Positions 47,396-57,635 of a stretch of 64,000 nt of DNA are shown one piece after another. Each line of letters begins with the position of its first letter. Within the stretch, counting starts at the first letter, position 1. The stretch is taken from NCBI GenBank assembly GCA_007115705.1, contig QXEO01001562.1, forward strand, positions 212,476-276,475, given 5' to 3'. The DNA comes from Dactylis glomerata (Eukaryota; Streptophyta; Magnoliopsida; Poales; Poaceae). A program made the translations under genes and the position numbers. The notes beneath the pieces were generated by a model that saw nothing but the letters and a program-made list of their open reading frames with translations, had not been told where the DNA came from and ran no database searches.

Positions 47396-47402
47396 TCGCG
47401 GG
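47319..47402. repeat. 53-bp tandem duplication at the convergent gene boundary
   Basis: AAGAATAAGCTTACCACAGA-type sequence followed by GTTAATCACGGGAG occurs at about 47319 and again at about 47372 with few changes. It duplicates the junction where the + coiled-coil ORF ends and the last - PMD exon ends. Confidence 0.75.
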
Positions 47403-48105
47403 AGCAGAAGGTACTTGGTGCCCTTCTCTGACAAGCTTATTGTAAGCAAGATTGCCAAGCTGGTCGAATGGCAAATGTTCTTCCAAAATGGCATCCGTGT
47501 AGGCATCCGAAAGAAGCTGCAAACGAGTCCTTGGTTGAAACCAACGGATATAGTTGTTGAAACCAACATCAGAATGGTCCGCTACATTAATTCCTTTTGC
47601 CCGCTTAACCTCCGCCACACGTTGTTGAAACATCTTGATATGCATCTTGTGAATATTGGGCCAATCCGTCTTCCGATGTTTGATCCTGTCATAGCTGCAT
47701 AATAAAATAGTACACTATCAACAAACAAGAAGTACATTACAAAATGGCGGAATGGTAGAAATAGGATTCATACCAGTGAAGCATATGATCCGTGTCCTCA
47801 TACATCGGCGGGTACTCCTGAAATAAATCAAACTGCCGTATAACCCGCTGCGTCAAGTGATACTCAACAGCCCACATGCATATCAACGGGCAACGCATAT
47901 ACCACAGATTTCTTTCAGCCGTGCAAGCAGGGTTAAGCTGCCAGGCAGCGTCACCGTAAGAATATCCTTTGCCATATGGTTGCCATATCAACTACAACAT
48001 GCCCAATAATGAAGATCCTACATACCGGAAATGAGAGAGTGAGGGAATAGAGTTTTTTACCTGCTCAGGGACAAGGTTGTCAAACTCGTTGGTGTATTGT
48101 TGATA

Positions 48106-48330
48106 GGGTTTTCTATTTTTGTGCCCTCGGGTCGTTAGTTGTACTCAGTTTTCCCCAGCCGCTTAGTTTTTTCCTTAGTTTTCCCCTCGCTCTAGTTTGA
48201 AACCCCTCACAGACGCTCGGATGGGAGGGTTGCGGTCTGGTCAGAGGCCATAGACCGTTACCGGTGACGGCTAGGGAGCCGCGGTGGTTGTGAATGGACC
48301 ATTGCTTTTGAATGGTGTTGGCTGTTGACC
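48106..48330 (+). repeat. Left TIR of MULE-2
   Basis: Contains TACTCAGTTTTCCCC, CTCGCTCTAGTTTGAAACCCC and the GACGGCTAGGGAGCCG stretch; inverted match to 55235-55451. Confidence 0.9.
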
Positions 48331-48533
48331 CAATGAGACATGTCGGACTGGCGGTCTGTCACTCACCCAAAGCTTTCCCCTCCGCCCGAGATTGGAAGAG
48401 CTCACACACCGCCCCTCTGCCACCACGCCGTCCTGCCCTCCTACCTTATGGCGTCGTCTGCCCCCGAGCCGCTCCCGCCCCACCACCACCCCCGGGAGGC
48501 GAAGAGGGCTCCGCCTCCACTAGATCTACCCCT

Positions 48534-51500
48534 ATGGCGGCAGAGTTTGTACATCCATCTGGTGTGCCGATTATGCCCCTCAATAGCGGAGAAGATTGGG
48601 AATCAGAGGGATCTAACACATGGATTCCATTTGGGTAAGCATCATCTGCCTATTTGAATTAAGAGTCGGCAGTTTTTGAGCGCGAATCATTGTTGCTCAA
48701 CTAACTGCGTTGCTTTTTGAATAGGATTGATCCAGCGCTGGCTTTTCGGCTGGTGGTTAGGTTGGATACTAGCTTTTTGCGTGATTCTGAACGCAATGTG
48801 AGCGGATTTTACATCCCAGCGGTGGTTGCAACTACCATCTCATTGAGGGATTCAAAAGATAACATCTTCACTCAGTACCCCTGGGGCGCTGGCGATTCAG
48901 TTGATTTCTAATATTTCAACAGCACGGAGGGAAGATATGTTCCACTAATTTCCGACGATGATCTGGGAATTCTTTTTGCTTTAAATGATTCTTGCCATGT
49001 CGATAAAATTCGTATCCATGTGGACAGGGTCCAGGCATCATCTGGTGTTGGGGCATCATCAGGTGGTCGGGCATCTTGTCTCACTAGTGTTGCTACCTCT
49101 GATAATCGTGTGCGCCGCCCCGCTCCTTGTAGGTCCACAGTAGCACCATCTGTCCCCAGTGCTAGTGGTAGCCAGATAGTTCCTGCGGTCGATGTGGAGG
49201 ATGATGCAAAGATTGAGGATCCGTGTCCTCAAGATGATGAGGATGAGTTGATGTTTCCTGAATTGGTAGATCGATGCAGTAAGCTGGCAATGGAGGATCA
49301 ATACATGGAAGATATTGCACAAGGTGCCAGATTTGATGACACTGATGATGAAGAGAAGGATGAGAACAATGACAGCCTTGTTTTAGCTGATTACAAAGGT
49401 GATGACTTGCCAACAATTGAGTGGAACAGGGAGGATCCTCAGCTTGTAGAAGGCACCGTATTTCAAACGATGATGGACTGCCATAATGCAATTACTATAT
49501 ATTGCATTCTCACCAAGAATGATTATGAGGTTATTAAAAGTGAACCAGGTAGGTTCACAGTTAAGTGCCCATACAAGAGGTGTAGGTGGAGGCTGCATGC
49601 ATCCACAATGCTCAGAAGCACCGTGGTTCAGGTACTACGCCAACCAGTTGTGTATTTTAGATCATGGCGTAAAATTTGTTAACTGTTACTAACATCCCTT
49701 ATAATTATGTTTTAGATAAAGAAGAACTCGATCGACCATACTTGTCCACCTCGAGCGGGAGCACCAGAGGAGAAATCAAAGCTAGCGAAGACTAGGTGGT
49801 TGGCAGATGCAATCATAGATTGGCTGAGAGAAACTCCAACAACACTCATAAAATTGATATATGATAAGTTTAGTATAAACATACCTTACATGAGGATGTT
49901 CTATGCAAAGGAAATGGCTCTTGACAGGATCAATGGTCCATGGAATGAAAGCTTTCAGTTGCTTTACACTTTCAAAGCTGAAGTGGAGATGGCTAGTCCA
50001 GGCAGTGTTGTAGTGATAAATAAGCATACAGTTCCCTACAAATTGAAAAGCAGGAGGATAATGCAGAAGGAATGTTTTAGAAGGGCTTTTGTTTGTTTCA
50101 AAGCTTGCTGGAAAGGCTTTCTGGATGGTTGCAGGCCTTATTTGGCCGTGGATGCAACAACTCTTCATGGCAGGTTTAAAGGATAGCTAGTTGCTGCTAC
50201 TGCAATTGATGGACACAATTGGATGTTCCCTGTTGCTTATGGAGTTTTGGAGGTTGAATCAGAGGAAAGTTGGACTTGGTTTCTGCAGAATTTGCGCGAC
50301 CTTATAGGTCATTCACCAGGACTTACTATCCACACAGACGCTTGCAAAGGTTTGGAGAGTGCAGTAGAAGCAGTATTCCCTGGAGTGGAGCATAGGGAAT
50401 GTATGCGACACTTGGTACAGAATTTTACAAAGAAATTTAAGGGTAAAGTTTATACTGACAACCTATGGCCAGCTTCATACACATGCAGTAGTAGGAAGCA
50501 TCTGTTTCATTTGGAAGTGTTGTATAAACAAAAACCTGGGGTGAAGGAGTACTTGGATGAACATCATGGTAGGGTGTGGTCAAGAAGCCAATTCAATGAA
50601 ATTTGCAAGGTAGACTATGTAACAAGTAACCTTGCGAAGAGTTTCAATGCAAAGGTCAAGTCATTGAAAGGGCTTATGCTGTGGCAAATATTTGATAAGA
50701 TTAGGCAGATGATCATGATAAAGATCGATCTGCGTCAAAGAATTACAGCCACAAAATATGTTGGCCATCTCATGTTCCCATCTTTGATTAAGTCTTTGCA
50801 TGCCAGGGCAAAACAATTAAAGATGAAATGCATCAGAAAAGGAATGGAGGCTGAGGTAACCCACACTGACAGTAAAAATAGGCAGTGGAGGTATCCAGTG
50901 AGTTTGGTTGATAGGACATGCCATTGTAGGTGATGGCAGATCCGTGGGATACCCTGTATACACGCATTGTTTTTCATGAGTGTTATAGCGGGTGCAGAAG
51001 GTGAAGTTGATTAGTATATGTCAGAGTATTTCTCTATTGCCAAATTTAGGGCTGCATATGCTATGAATGTTCCTACCTTGTTGGGAAAAGACCAATGGAT
51101 GAAAGTCGATCCAGGCTTCAAACTGTACTCTCCAGTTTTGACTAGACCGGCAGGTAGGCCGAGGAAGAATAGGATCAGAGCTAGTGCAGAGGGTGGTCCA
51201 CCGATTCGACGATGTAAGTGCAAACGTTGTGGAACCCTTGGACACATTGCTAGGCTTTGTAAAAATCCAGTTGACCCAGCTTTTGGAATGGAAGATCAGG
51301 CGGGAGCAACAAATGCAGAGGAGATTGAAGCAGCAATTCAACATGAGGAGACTGAAGCAATGGATCGAGAGTTGATTGAACTGATGGATCGAGAGCTGAT
51401 TGAACTGATTGATCGAGAGCTGCTTGAACCGATGGATCGAGAGTTGATTGAACCGATAAATCGAGAGCTGCTTGAACCGATGGATCAAGAGCTGCTTGAA

Positions 51501-51806
51501 CAGATGGATCAAGAGCTGCTTGAACCGATGGATCGAGAGCAGAGGGAACATATGGATCGAGAGGCCCTTGAAGCAATGGATAAACAACTGAGTGAAGCAA
51601 TGGAAGAAAATGCATTACAAGAAAGAGCACAAGCTTCGTATGATATGGTTGTCTCAGTCTTGGCACAACCCGAAGAGAAGAAGAAGAAGAACAAGAAAGA
51701 TGGCAAAAGGAAGGTAGATACCGGTAATATCCCTGTTAGGGTTACCCGGAGTAAGGTGGTGGACCTAGCGAGTCACACCAGGAGCAAGAGAAAGATTGTA
51801 TTTTGA
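48534..51806 (+). pseudogene. PB1-domain MULE transposase of MULE-2
   Basis: Inferred exons 48534-48634, 48725-49631, 49716-51806. The GT/AG borders join in phase (WIPFG-IDPALAF). N-terminal PB1-like region: VVRLDTSFLRD...FTQYPWG...YVPLISDDDLGILFAL. DNA-binding domain: FTVKCPYKRCRWRLHAS. DDE domain: YLAVDATTLHGRFKG, IHTDACKGLESAVEAVFPG and HRECMRHL. SWIM finger: CHC...WQIRGIPCIHALFF. CCHC knuckle: CKRCGTLGHIARLC. A repeat-rich acidic tail follows, then a basic C-terminus. In-frame stops lie at 48909-48911 (TAA), 50184-50186 (TAG), 50931-50933 (TGA, inside the SWIM finger) and 51012-51014 (TAG). It is dead but otherwise full length; the PB1 domain recalls MUSTANG-type host genes. Confidence 0.88.
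51360..51599 (+). repeat. 24-bp tandem repeat (about 10 copies) in the MULE-2 transposase tail
   Basis: Ten successive 8-residue units of the form MDRELIEL / MDRELLEP / MDQELLEQ. The unit length is a multiple of three, so the frame is kept. The encoded strip is acidic and probably helical. Confidence 0.9.
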
Positions 51807-52754
51807 AATAATTAATTTGAATTTGTATGAACAATTTGTATTGGGGATCCCTTTGTATTGAATTTGAACTAGTGTGACGTTCCCAAGTTTGTATGTTGAA
51901 TAATCACAATAATGTATGTATTATTTGCTTGAATAAGTTCCTAGTCCATGAGCTACTAGCTATAGTTCATCGCTTGAGGTTTCCTCACTTTTCCCCCTCT
52001 TAGTGACTAAACTCAAAAAATATAGTTTTGGGTTTATTTAATTCATAATAATTCAAGACATGGTGGAACCTTCCCATGGAGTCTTGTTATGTTACCTACA
52101 ACCTAGAGAAATAATAATGGAAAAGAAAATATAGAGATATGAAGTTTCCCTTTCCCAAAACCACTTTCTAGTCCATAAGCTACTAGCTATGAAGATGCAG
52201 GGCTTTCTACTCAACACACCTCCCAAATACCCACTATGCTTACAAACTTTGTCCAAATAAGTCCAAATTCGTCACACTTGTGTATCTTTGAATTGCAAAC
52301 AATATCACGTCAGCCAAAATGTACTATATTGTTCAAATAACACAATCTAACAATTTTTATGCCAAAAGCTTCAATTTCCCTTACTCCATTTATTATTTGG
52401 GTGCCCCTGTTTTACTTAATTTTACTCAGTTTTCCCCCTCCGGGTCCACTTATTTTATTCAGTCCTACTCAGTTTTGCCCTTCCGATAAATATTTCCTCA
52501 TTTTTCCCCCTCTTAGTTCTACTCAGTTTTCCTCACTGGTACTCACAGGCTGATCTCTGATTGGTCGAGATGTATGTCACATGAATCTTGGTTGGTTGAT
52601 AGCTCAACGTACGCTTGCACCGTTGGATCATTTATGATCGGATGGCCTGTATAGCTCTCTCTACCTCGATGGATGCATACGGAGAGAAGAGCAGAGCACA
52701 TACCTACCAACCCTGGCAGTCGCATCTTCCTCTCTTAGTCTGGCGGTCGTGGCG
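51807..52754. other. MULE-2 middle region with internal TIR-like segment
   Basis: No gene was recognised. Positions about 52400-52545 repeat the TTTACTCAGTTTTCCCC / TCCTACTCAGTTTTGCCC / TTCTACTCAGTTTTCC motifs of the left TIR in the same orientation, after a TTTGGGTGCCCC resembling the TIR's TTTTGTGCCCT. This could be an old internal MULE end. Confidence 0.45.
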
Positions 52755-52878
52755 GCGCGGATCTGTAGTGTGCATGTGTGTGGTGGCGCAGATCTACAGC
52801 GTGCGTGTGTGCGGCAGCGTGGATCTGCAGCGTACGTGCGTGCGGCAGTGCGGATCTGTAGCGTGCGTGCATGCGGCG
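52755..52878. repeat. 31-bp tandem repeat, four copies
   Basis: Units such as GCGCGGATCTGTAGTGTGCA + TGTGTGTGGTG, diverging at a few sites each; a degenerate GGATCTAAGAGTGCCG doublet follows to about 52930. Confidence 0.85.
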
Positions 52879-52984
52879 ACATGGATCTAAGAGTGCCGGT
52901 GAGGATCTAAGAGTGCCGATGAGGATCTAACCGTCAGAAACAGTTGGAATGTCTCTCTCTCTGTCTCACTTTCATTTATCTTCT

Positions 52985-53500
52985 CAGATCTGTTGATGAT
53001 GAAGAACACCAAGACGGTGGCCATGCCGACAGTGCTCACCGATGCCAAGACGATTGAAGCCATTACCTACAACATCGCTGCGATGGCGCAGATCCAGCCT
53101 TCAATGTCAGAGCCTGCCGATGTCTCACTTCCGTTACCCTCCTCAGATCTGTTGCTGATGGACACCAAGATAGCGGCCGTGTCGATAGTGCTCATCGATC
53201 GTCTTGAAGCCATCGCCTACAACATCGCTGCGACCTACAACATCGCTGTGATGGCGCAGATCCAGCCTTCAATGTCAGAGCCTACCGATGTCTCATGTCC
53301 GTTGCCTTCCTTAGATCTGTTGCTGATGGACACCAAGATGGCGCAGATCCAGCCCTCCTCCATGTCCGAGTTGGCGGATGGCGCAGGTCCAGCCACCAAG
53401 ACGGCGGCGGTGCCAAGAGTGGTTGCAAAGCTGCAGATCTAGCCCTCCTCCATGTCCGAGTTTGCGGATGGCGCAGATGACCACCCCTCAGCCCCCCATC
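52985..53500. repeat. ~170-bp direct repeats, possible captured-gene leader
   Basis: Blocks containing GCGCAGATCCAGCCTTCAAT + GTCAGAGCC...GATGTCTCA and AGATCTGTTGCTGATG + GACACCAAGA occur at about 53085 and 53257, with a shorter third copy at about 53340. A + frame (52993-53442) runs through them, but its content simply follows the repeat, so no gene is called. Confidence 0.6.
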
Positions 53501-53611
53501 GTGCAGGCCCTTCTAGCCCATCGGTGCGCGGCCGTGTTCGACGCCACAAATTGGGATAAATTATGATAAATTTGTATTTTTCAATTTCAATTTGGGATAA
53601 AATTGTTCGAA

Positions 53612-53700
53612 CTACTACCTCCGTCTCAAAAAAAGCTTCTCCACTTTCTCGATGTGTCCCTGTACATCTGAATGTATGATTTGAATTCTATCCCAACTTG
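53612..53700. mobile_element. Stowaway-type MITE end fragment
   Basis: TA followed by CTACCTCCGTCTCAAAAAAA, close to the CTCCCTCCGTCCCAAAATAA terminus of Stowaway (mariner-related) MITEs. No opposite end was found nearby, so it is a fragment or a chance retention. Confidence 0.5.
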
Positions 53701-53917
53701 ATTGAGAAGATTGATATGTATTTGATCCGAGAGGCTGGTACATGCTTTCACTTTTGGGATCCCTTCACTTTTATAAAATGTTCATGCATGAAAATTATCG
53801 CGCGCTTTACTTAGCACAACTAGGAAATTGTACGCCAAAATACAGTGGTTAGAGCCACACCAAAATACAGTGGTTAGAGCCATCTACTGAATAACAATTC
53901 TATACTATCTAAATCAT

Positions 53918-54452
53918 CTACCACAACCACATAACTGCTAGGACAGGGATGACACCTAATAAAACTGCCCATATGAATCTACTTTTTGCCTCTCCCATCA
54001 CTTGAAGTTTATGTTCTAGATTTTCTACCACTTGATCAAATACGGCAAGATCTGTCTCAAGTATCAACTTCTCCTTGCGAATAAGCTCTGAATTCTTCTT
54101 TTCTTCCTCCACAGTACGCTTCAGCTCGAATATCATCAGGTTTTTATGGGCCAATTCATCACCTAAATTGGCCACCTTCTCCTCCAAATCCATCCTCTGG
54201 CTACACCACTGGGTTGATTCATCTTGGTATGCAATGTACCATGGATCATCGGCTTGCCTGGCAAACTGTTACAATAATGGAAAAAAAACAACTGAAATCA
54301 CTCCAACAGGCCATGGAGGCACTTCAAATTCAACGGTAGTACAGAGAGCAGAAGCTAGATACCTGCACTTCCGATGAGGTAGGAGAAGTAGAACGTGGCC
54401 ACGACATGATCGAATCTCCACCCTCGCCGGTGTACTCGCTACGACTAGACAT
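53918..54452 (-). CDS. Two-exon coiled-coil, C-terminally membrane-anchored protein carried by MULE-2
   Basis: Exon 1 54452-54363 (30 codons, MSSRSEYTGEGGDSIMSWPR...), GT at 54362, AG at 54266, exon 2 54265-53918. Total about 145 residues; the splice keeps frame. After FARQADDPWYIAYQDES comes a coiled coil (MDLEEKVANLGDELAHKNLM...LVVENLEHKLQVM-like heptads), then a hydrophobic C-terminal segment FIWAVLLGVIPVLAVMWLW, i.e. tail-anchored topology. It faces the transposase, on the side of the right TIR. A possible further upstream exon ends at a CTTGGTAAGACC donor near 54535. Both exons are intact in an element whose transposase is dead. It may be a captured host gene; the family is not confidently named. 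Confidence 0.65.
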
Positions 54453-55234
54453 TGAGGACTATTTCACACCTCCAAACTCCAATAAATTAGGGGAACTGAA
54501 TCGATTAGGGGGAGGGGGAGGCAGAAGCGGAGGTCTTACCAAGCTATACTACCAATTGGTGCGCGGAACAAATCCCGGTCGTCGTGGACGGCGGATCTGC
54601 TTGCGGCGGACTTTCCTGCGGTGGGTACAATGCGTGCGGATGAAACAAGTGTTGGAGCCATGGTTGACATGCAGCGCCGCAGTCCGTCCGACGCCGCCGG
54701 GGGACAGAGCTGGCGGCGCGATGAGGCGCCGACGATGGCTGCTCCGTCCGAGGGTGGGGAACAAGCTGCCAGCGGTTCTTCGATGACTAATGAGATACAC
54801 AACACTAGGTTCCAGCCATGTTTAGCATAAGATTCACTTTAGATTAAGCTACAAAAATAGTTACCTGCTGGGTCTAGCTTAAGAAAAATTAATTAGCGAA
54901 CTTGTTGCTTCTCTCAAACTAAAAGCAGGGATATATGCCTTTTCACTAAAGGCGACCCCAGCGGTCATTGGCTGAGGCAGCCCCACAGAGTGGATCTATA
55001 TGATTTTCTCTAAATAAATTGATGACCCCACTGGTCATTGGCTGCGGCAGCCCCACAGAGCGGCAATATATGTCTTTTTCTGAAAAATACACGAGCCCAC
55101 TGGTCATTTGCTGCAGCAGCCCTATAGAACAGCCCCATTTGTCATTGGCAGCACCGCGTATACAATCAGGAAATAAAATGGCCCACACGTTAGCGATAGA
55201 TGGATGGCTGCTTCGACGTGTCTCCTGACCCTAC
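54453..55234. repeat. Promoter side of the MULE-2 minus-strand gene, with ~70-bp repeats
   Basis: 54928-55190 holds three to four copies of a ~70-bp unit containing GACCCCACTGGTCATTGGCT + GCGGCAGCCCCACAGAGCGG. The rest (54453-54830) is GC-rich. It could contain a leader exon on the minus strand; no firm gene. Confidence 0.6.
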
Positions 55235-55451
55235 CCGTCAGCACCATTCAAAAGTATCGGTCAATTCACAACCACCACGGCTCCCTAGCCGTCACCAGTA
55301 ACGTTCAAGGCCTCTGACCAGACCGCAACCCTCCCGTCCGAGCGTCTGCGAGGGGTTTCAAACTAGAGCGAGGGGAAAACTGAGGAAAAACTAAGCGGCT
55401 GGGGAAAACTGAGTACAACTAAAGACCCGAGGGCACGAAAATAGAAAACCC
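55235..55451 (-). repeat. Right TIR of MULE-2
   Basis: Inverted copy of 48106-48330; ends ...AATAGAAAACCC, followed by TSD TTGTTGATA. Confidence 0.9.
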
Positions 55452-56544
55452 TTGTTGATATGCTTGTTGTGGGTCAGAAGTAAACTCAGAATGGACGTCC
55501 CAATAGTAAGCAAATGTGGGATACCGGTGGGGGTCGTTACTATCATGCCAGTCTTTACGAGGACCAATTTTCGGCCGTCCAATAGGGAAGCGTTCCCAAC
55601 TCCACACCGAAAGAAGAAGCAGCGAACCACCAATACAAGCTTGTGGATCTGTCCTACAACAAGCATCGTCAAGATGCACATGGTATGAAAGCAAACATCA
55701 ATAACAAAAATGTAGCCAAAATGAAGAGCAAATGTACGGAGTGGAAAAAACAACTCATTACCTGACGATACAACCAAGCCAAAGCAGCAGTGCCCCAGCT
55801 CCACTTCCTATCCATGACGGTGAGCGCCTTTAGCCAATGCCAGTGCGTGGTCTTCCCACTAGCGTCATTGAACAGAGTCCGTGTGATAACATACCACACG
55901 TACACGCGGGCGTAGATCTTGATGACATCCTCATCGGCATCCTCAGGGCAGGTATTGAAGTTATCTGAGATCCATTTGAAAGTAACCCCGGCGGCGACCC
56001 TCAACTTTACTCCTTCCTTGTTGAGAGTATCCCCGGGGCACTTCCCAATAAGATCTACCATCTTCCCGCGCCAATTATCACAGGCTGTATCGATACAAAG
56101 AGGAGCCCCCTCGATGGGGAGCGCAAGTATCATCGCCATGTCCTCTAGCGTGACCATCATATCGCCGGTCTAGAGGTGAAAGGTGTGGGTCTCCGGCCTC
56201 CACCGGTCCATAAGCACGGTGATCGCGGCAGGATTCACGTTGAGTATGGTCCGGGTGACCATATGGATGAACGGTAGAAGCCCAAGATTGTGGATGTAGG
56301 GGGCGTACCGCTCATCGTAGTTCATCGGTGTTGCCGACATCTGGTGGTACCTAAGTCGCAATGGTCCAAGAACCTGCACGGTGATGAACATATACGCACG
56401 GTGTCACATACCAATTCAAGCATACCAATATTACATTTGAGTACTTGGTTTCTTAATTACCTTCTTCTTCTCGGTCATCATATAGGCACGGTGACGAACA
56501 TCAACTTCACCCTCGAGAATGCTTTCATTAGTTAACTCCTTCAT

Positions 56545-57334
56545 CCTAAACAATCCGACTATAATGTGAGCATATAGCCAACCAACTAATTGCATATACA
56601 CTAACAAATTCCAACTAACATGTGAGCATATATGCATGACTCATACAAGAAAAATATTAATCTAAAATTAATTCACAAAAATTAGCACATATGTGAGCAC
56701 ATATGCACATAAGTTTTACAATTCATCTACAACAATTTATCTACAACTATACAATTCATCTAAAATTAACTTTAACTAAAATATTGATCTACAACTCATC
56801 CATATAACATATATATGAGCATATATGAATGAAGCACACATAAATTCAAAATAATATGCAAATAATATATGAATGAAGCACACACAAATTGCACCTCACA
56901 ACTAATCTAAAATTTCACATCACAAATAATATTGATCTACAACTCATCCATACAACTATACAACTCATCCATATAACATATATGTGAGAAAATATTAATC
57001 TACAACAAATCCATATAATATGCAAATAATATTCCTACTAATTGCACATCACAACTAATCTAAAATTGCTACCAATAACAACCAACATAAATCAACCATA
57101 CTATGAATGAAGCACACAAATTCGAAATCCTTGGGATCTAGGGTTTGAGAGCATTCATTTGGATGAAAATAAAGGGGATTGAAGGAGATTACCTTGTAGA
57201 AGAGATTCAAGACTTGATCCTTTGAATTAGATGAAGGATTAGAGAAGGGGGAGAGAGAGATCCACCACCGCCGCCGCCGCCATAGAGAGGAAGTGGGAAA
57301 GAGGTAAGGAGAGGAAGTGGGAGAAGGCGCCTGG
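56545..57334 (-). other. 5' leader/intron region of the PMD gene, AT-rich with degenerate repeats
   Basis: 56550-57110 is strongly AT-rich with repeated CTACAACTCATCCATATAAC- and GAATGAAGCACACA-type words. A donor-like CTACAAG/GTAATC on the minus strand near 57193 suggests a 5'-untranslated intron mirroring the one before the transposase. 57245-57310 has GA-rich and CCG runs. Confidence 0.5.
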
Positions 57335-57626
57335 GTCGGGCCGGGCGGCTCTATCTAACCCTAAAGTGCGGAGCCACTCCCCACGGCGCCGCACGAGCCT
57401 TTACTGCGCCACGGCCGGTGGCGCCGCACTATGCAACATGGGCCCCGCCTGGCAGCCTGTTCTGACGTGGCTCCCCCAGCCGCGCCACAGAGAGTGGCGT
57501 TGCACGCTTAACTGCTGCGCCACCGTGGATGGCGCGGCAAAAAAGGGTTAGCCAGATGAAATATTTTCGCAACAAGTTTATTTTTAAAAATTGTTTCAAG
57601 TTTAGGTTTGTTTTGTCTAAATTGCC
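57335..57626 (-). repeat. Right TIR of MULE-1
   Basis: Inverted, diverged copy of 42886-43175, both with GCTAACCCTTTTTTGCCGCG + CCAT. Followed by the TSD GGCACATGT. Confidence 0.85.
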
Positions 57627-57635
57627 GGCACATGT

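Larger units (their letters stand above)
48106..55451. mobile_element. MULE-2: Mutator-like element inserted in the PMD exon of MULE-1
   Basis: TIRs of about 220 bp start GGGTTTTCTATTTT at both ends (48106-48330 and 55235-55451, about 93% alike by eye). Perfect 9-bp TSD TTGTTGATA at 48097-48105 and 55452-55460. It encodes a PB1/MULE transposase on + (48534-51806) and a two-exon gene on - (54452-53918); the middle is repeat-rich. Removing it with one TSD copy restores the PMD reading frame (AYQQ-YTNEFDN). Confidence 0.92.
47361..56544 (-). pseudogene. Plant-mobile-domain (PMD, aminotransferase-like) gene of MULE-1, split by MULE-2
   Basis: Minus-strand exons inferred from GT/AG: 56544-56461, 56373-55762, 55653-55452 continuing at 48105-48061 across MULE-2, 47991-47774, and 47694 to about 47390/47361. 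The protein begins MKELTNESILEGEVD. The PMD core has RWRPETHTFHL, then MMVTLEDMAMILALPIEG, DNWRGKMVDLIG, YVWYVITRTLF, WGTAALAWLYR and WSWERFPIGRP. The C-terminal part has HLTQRVIRQFDLFQEYPP, GFNNYIRWFQPRTRLQL and further helices. One in-frame TAG follows HTFHL, and one exon phase looks off by one. PMD proteins occur in host genes (MAIN/MAIL) and in transposons. The gene is transcribed from the right TIR toward the transposase. Confidence 0.82.
42886..57626. mobile_element. MULE-1: Mutator-like element carrying a transposase, a coiled-coil ORF and a convergent PMD gene
   Basis: TIRs start GGCGATTTAGACAA (42886) and, complemented from 57626, GGCAATTTAGACAA. They are flanked by a perfect 9-bp TSD GGCACATGT (42877-42885, 57627-57635). 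TIR similarity extends about 290 bp (42886-43175 and 57335-57626) including TTGCCGCGCCAT. Without MULE-2 it is about 7.4 kb. Each outward-to-inward transcript starts in a TIR, has a probable 5'-untranslated intron, and the two coding blocks converge near 47380. This copies the plan of maize MuDR (two convergent genes), with a plant-mobile-domain gene on the mudrB side. All large genes are damaged. Confidence 0.9.

Noticed and set aside
49059..49491. Minus-strand ORFs opposite the MULE-2 transposase
   Set aside because: Mirror frames of a clearly coding + exon.
51250..51666. 138-codon minus ORF across the 24-bp repeat
   Set aside because: Generated by the in-frame repeat of the transposase on the other strand.
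54406..54786. 126-codon + ORF opposite exon 1 of the MULE-2 passenger gene
   Set aside because: The minus strand has in-frame exons with matching splice sites, a coiled coil and a membrane anchor; the + frame has none of these.
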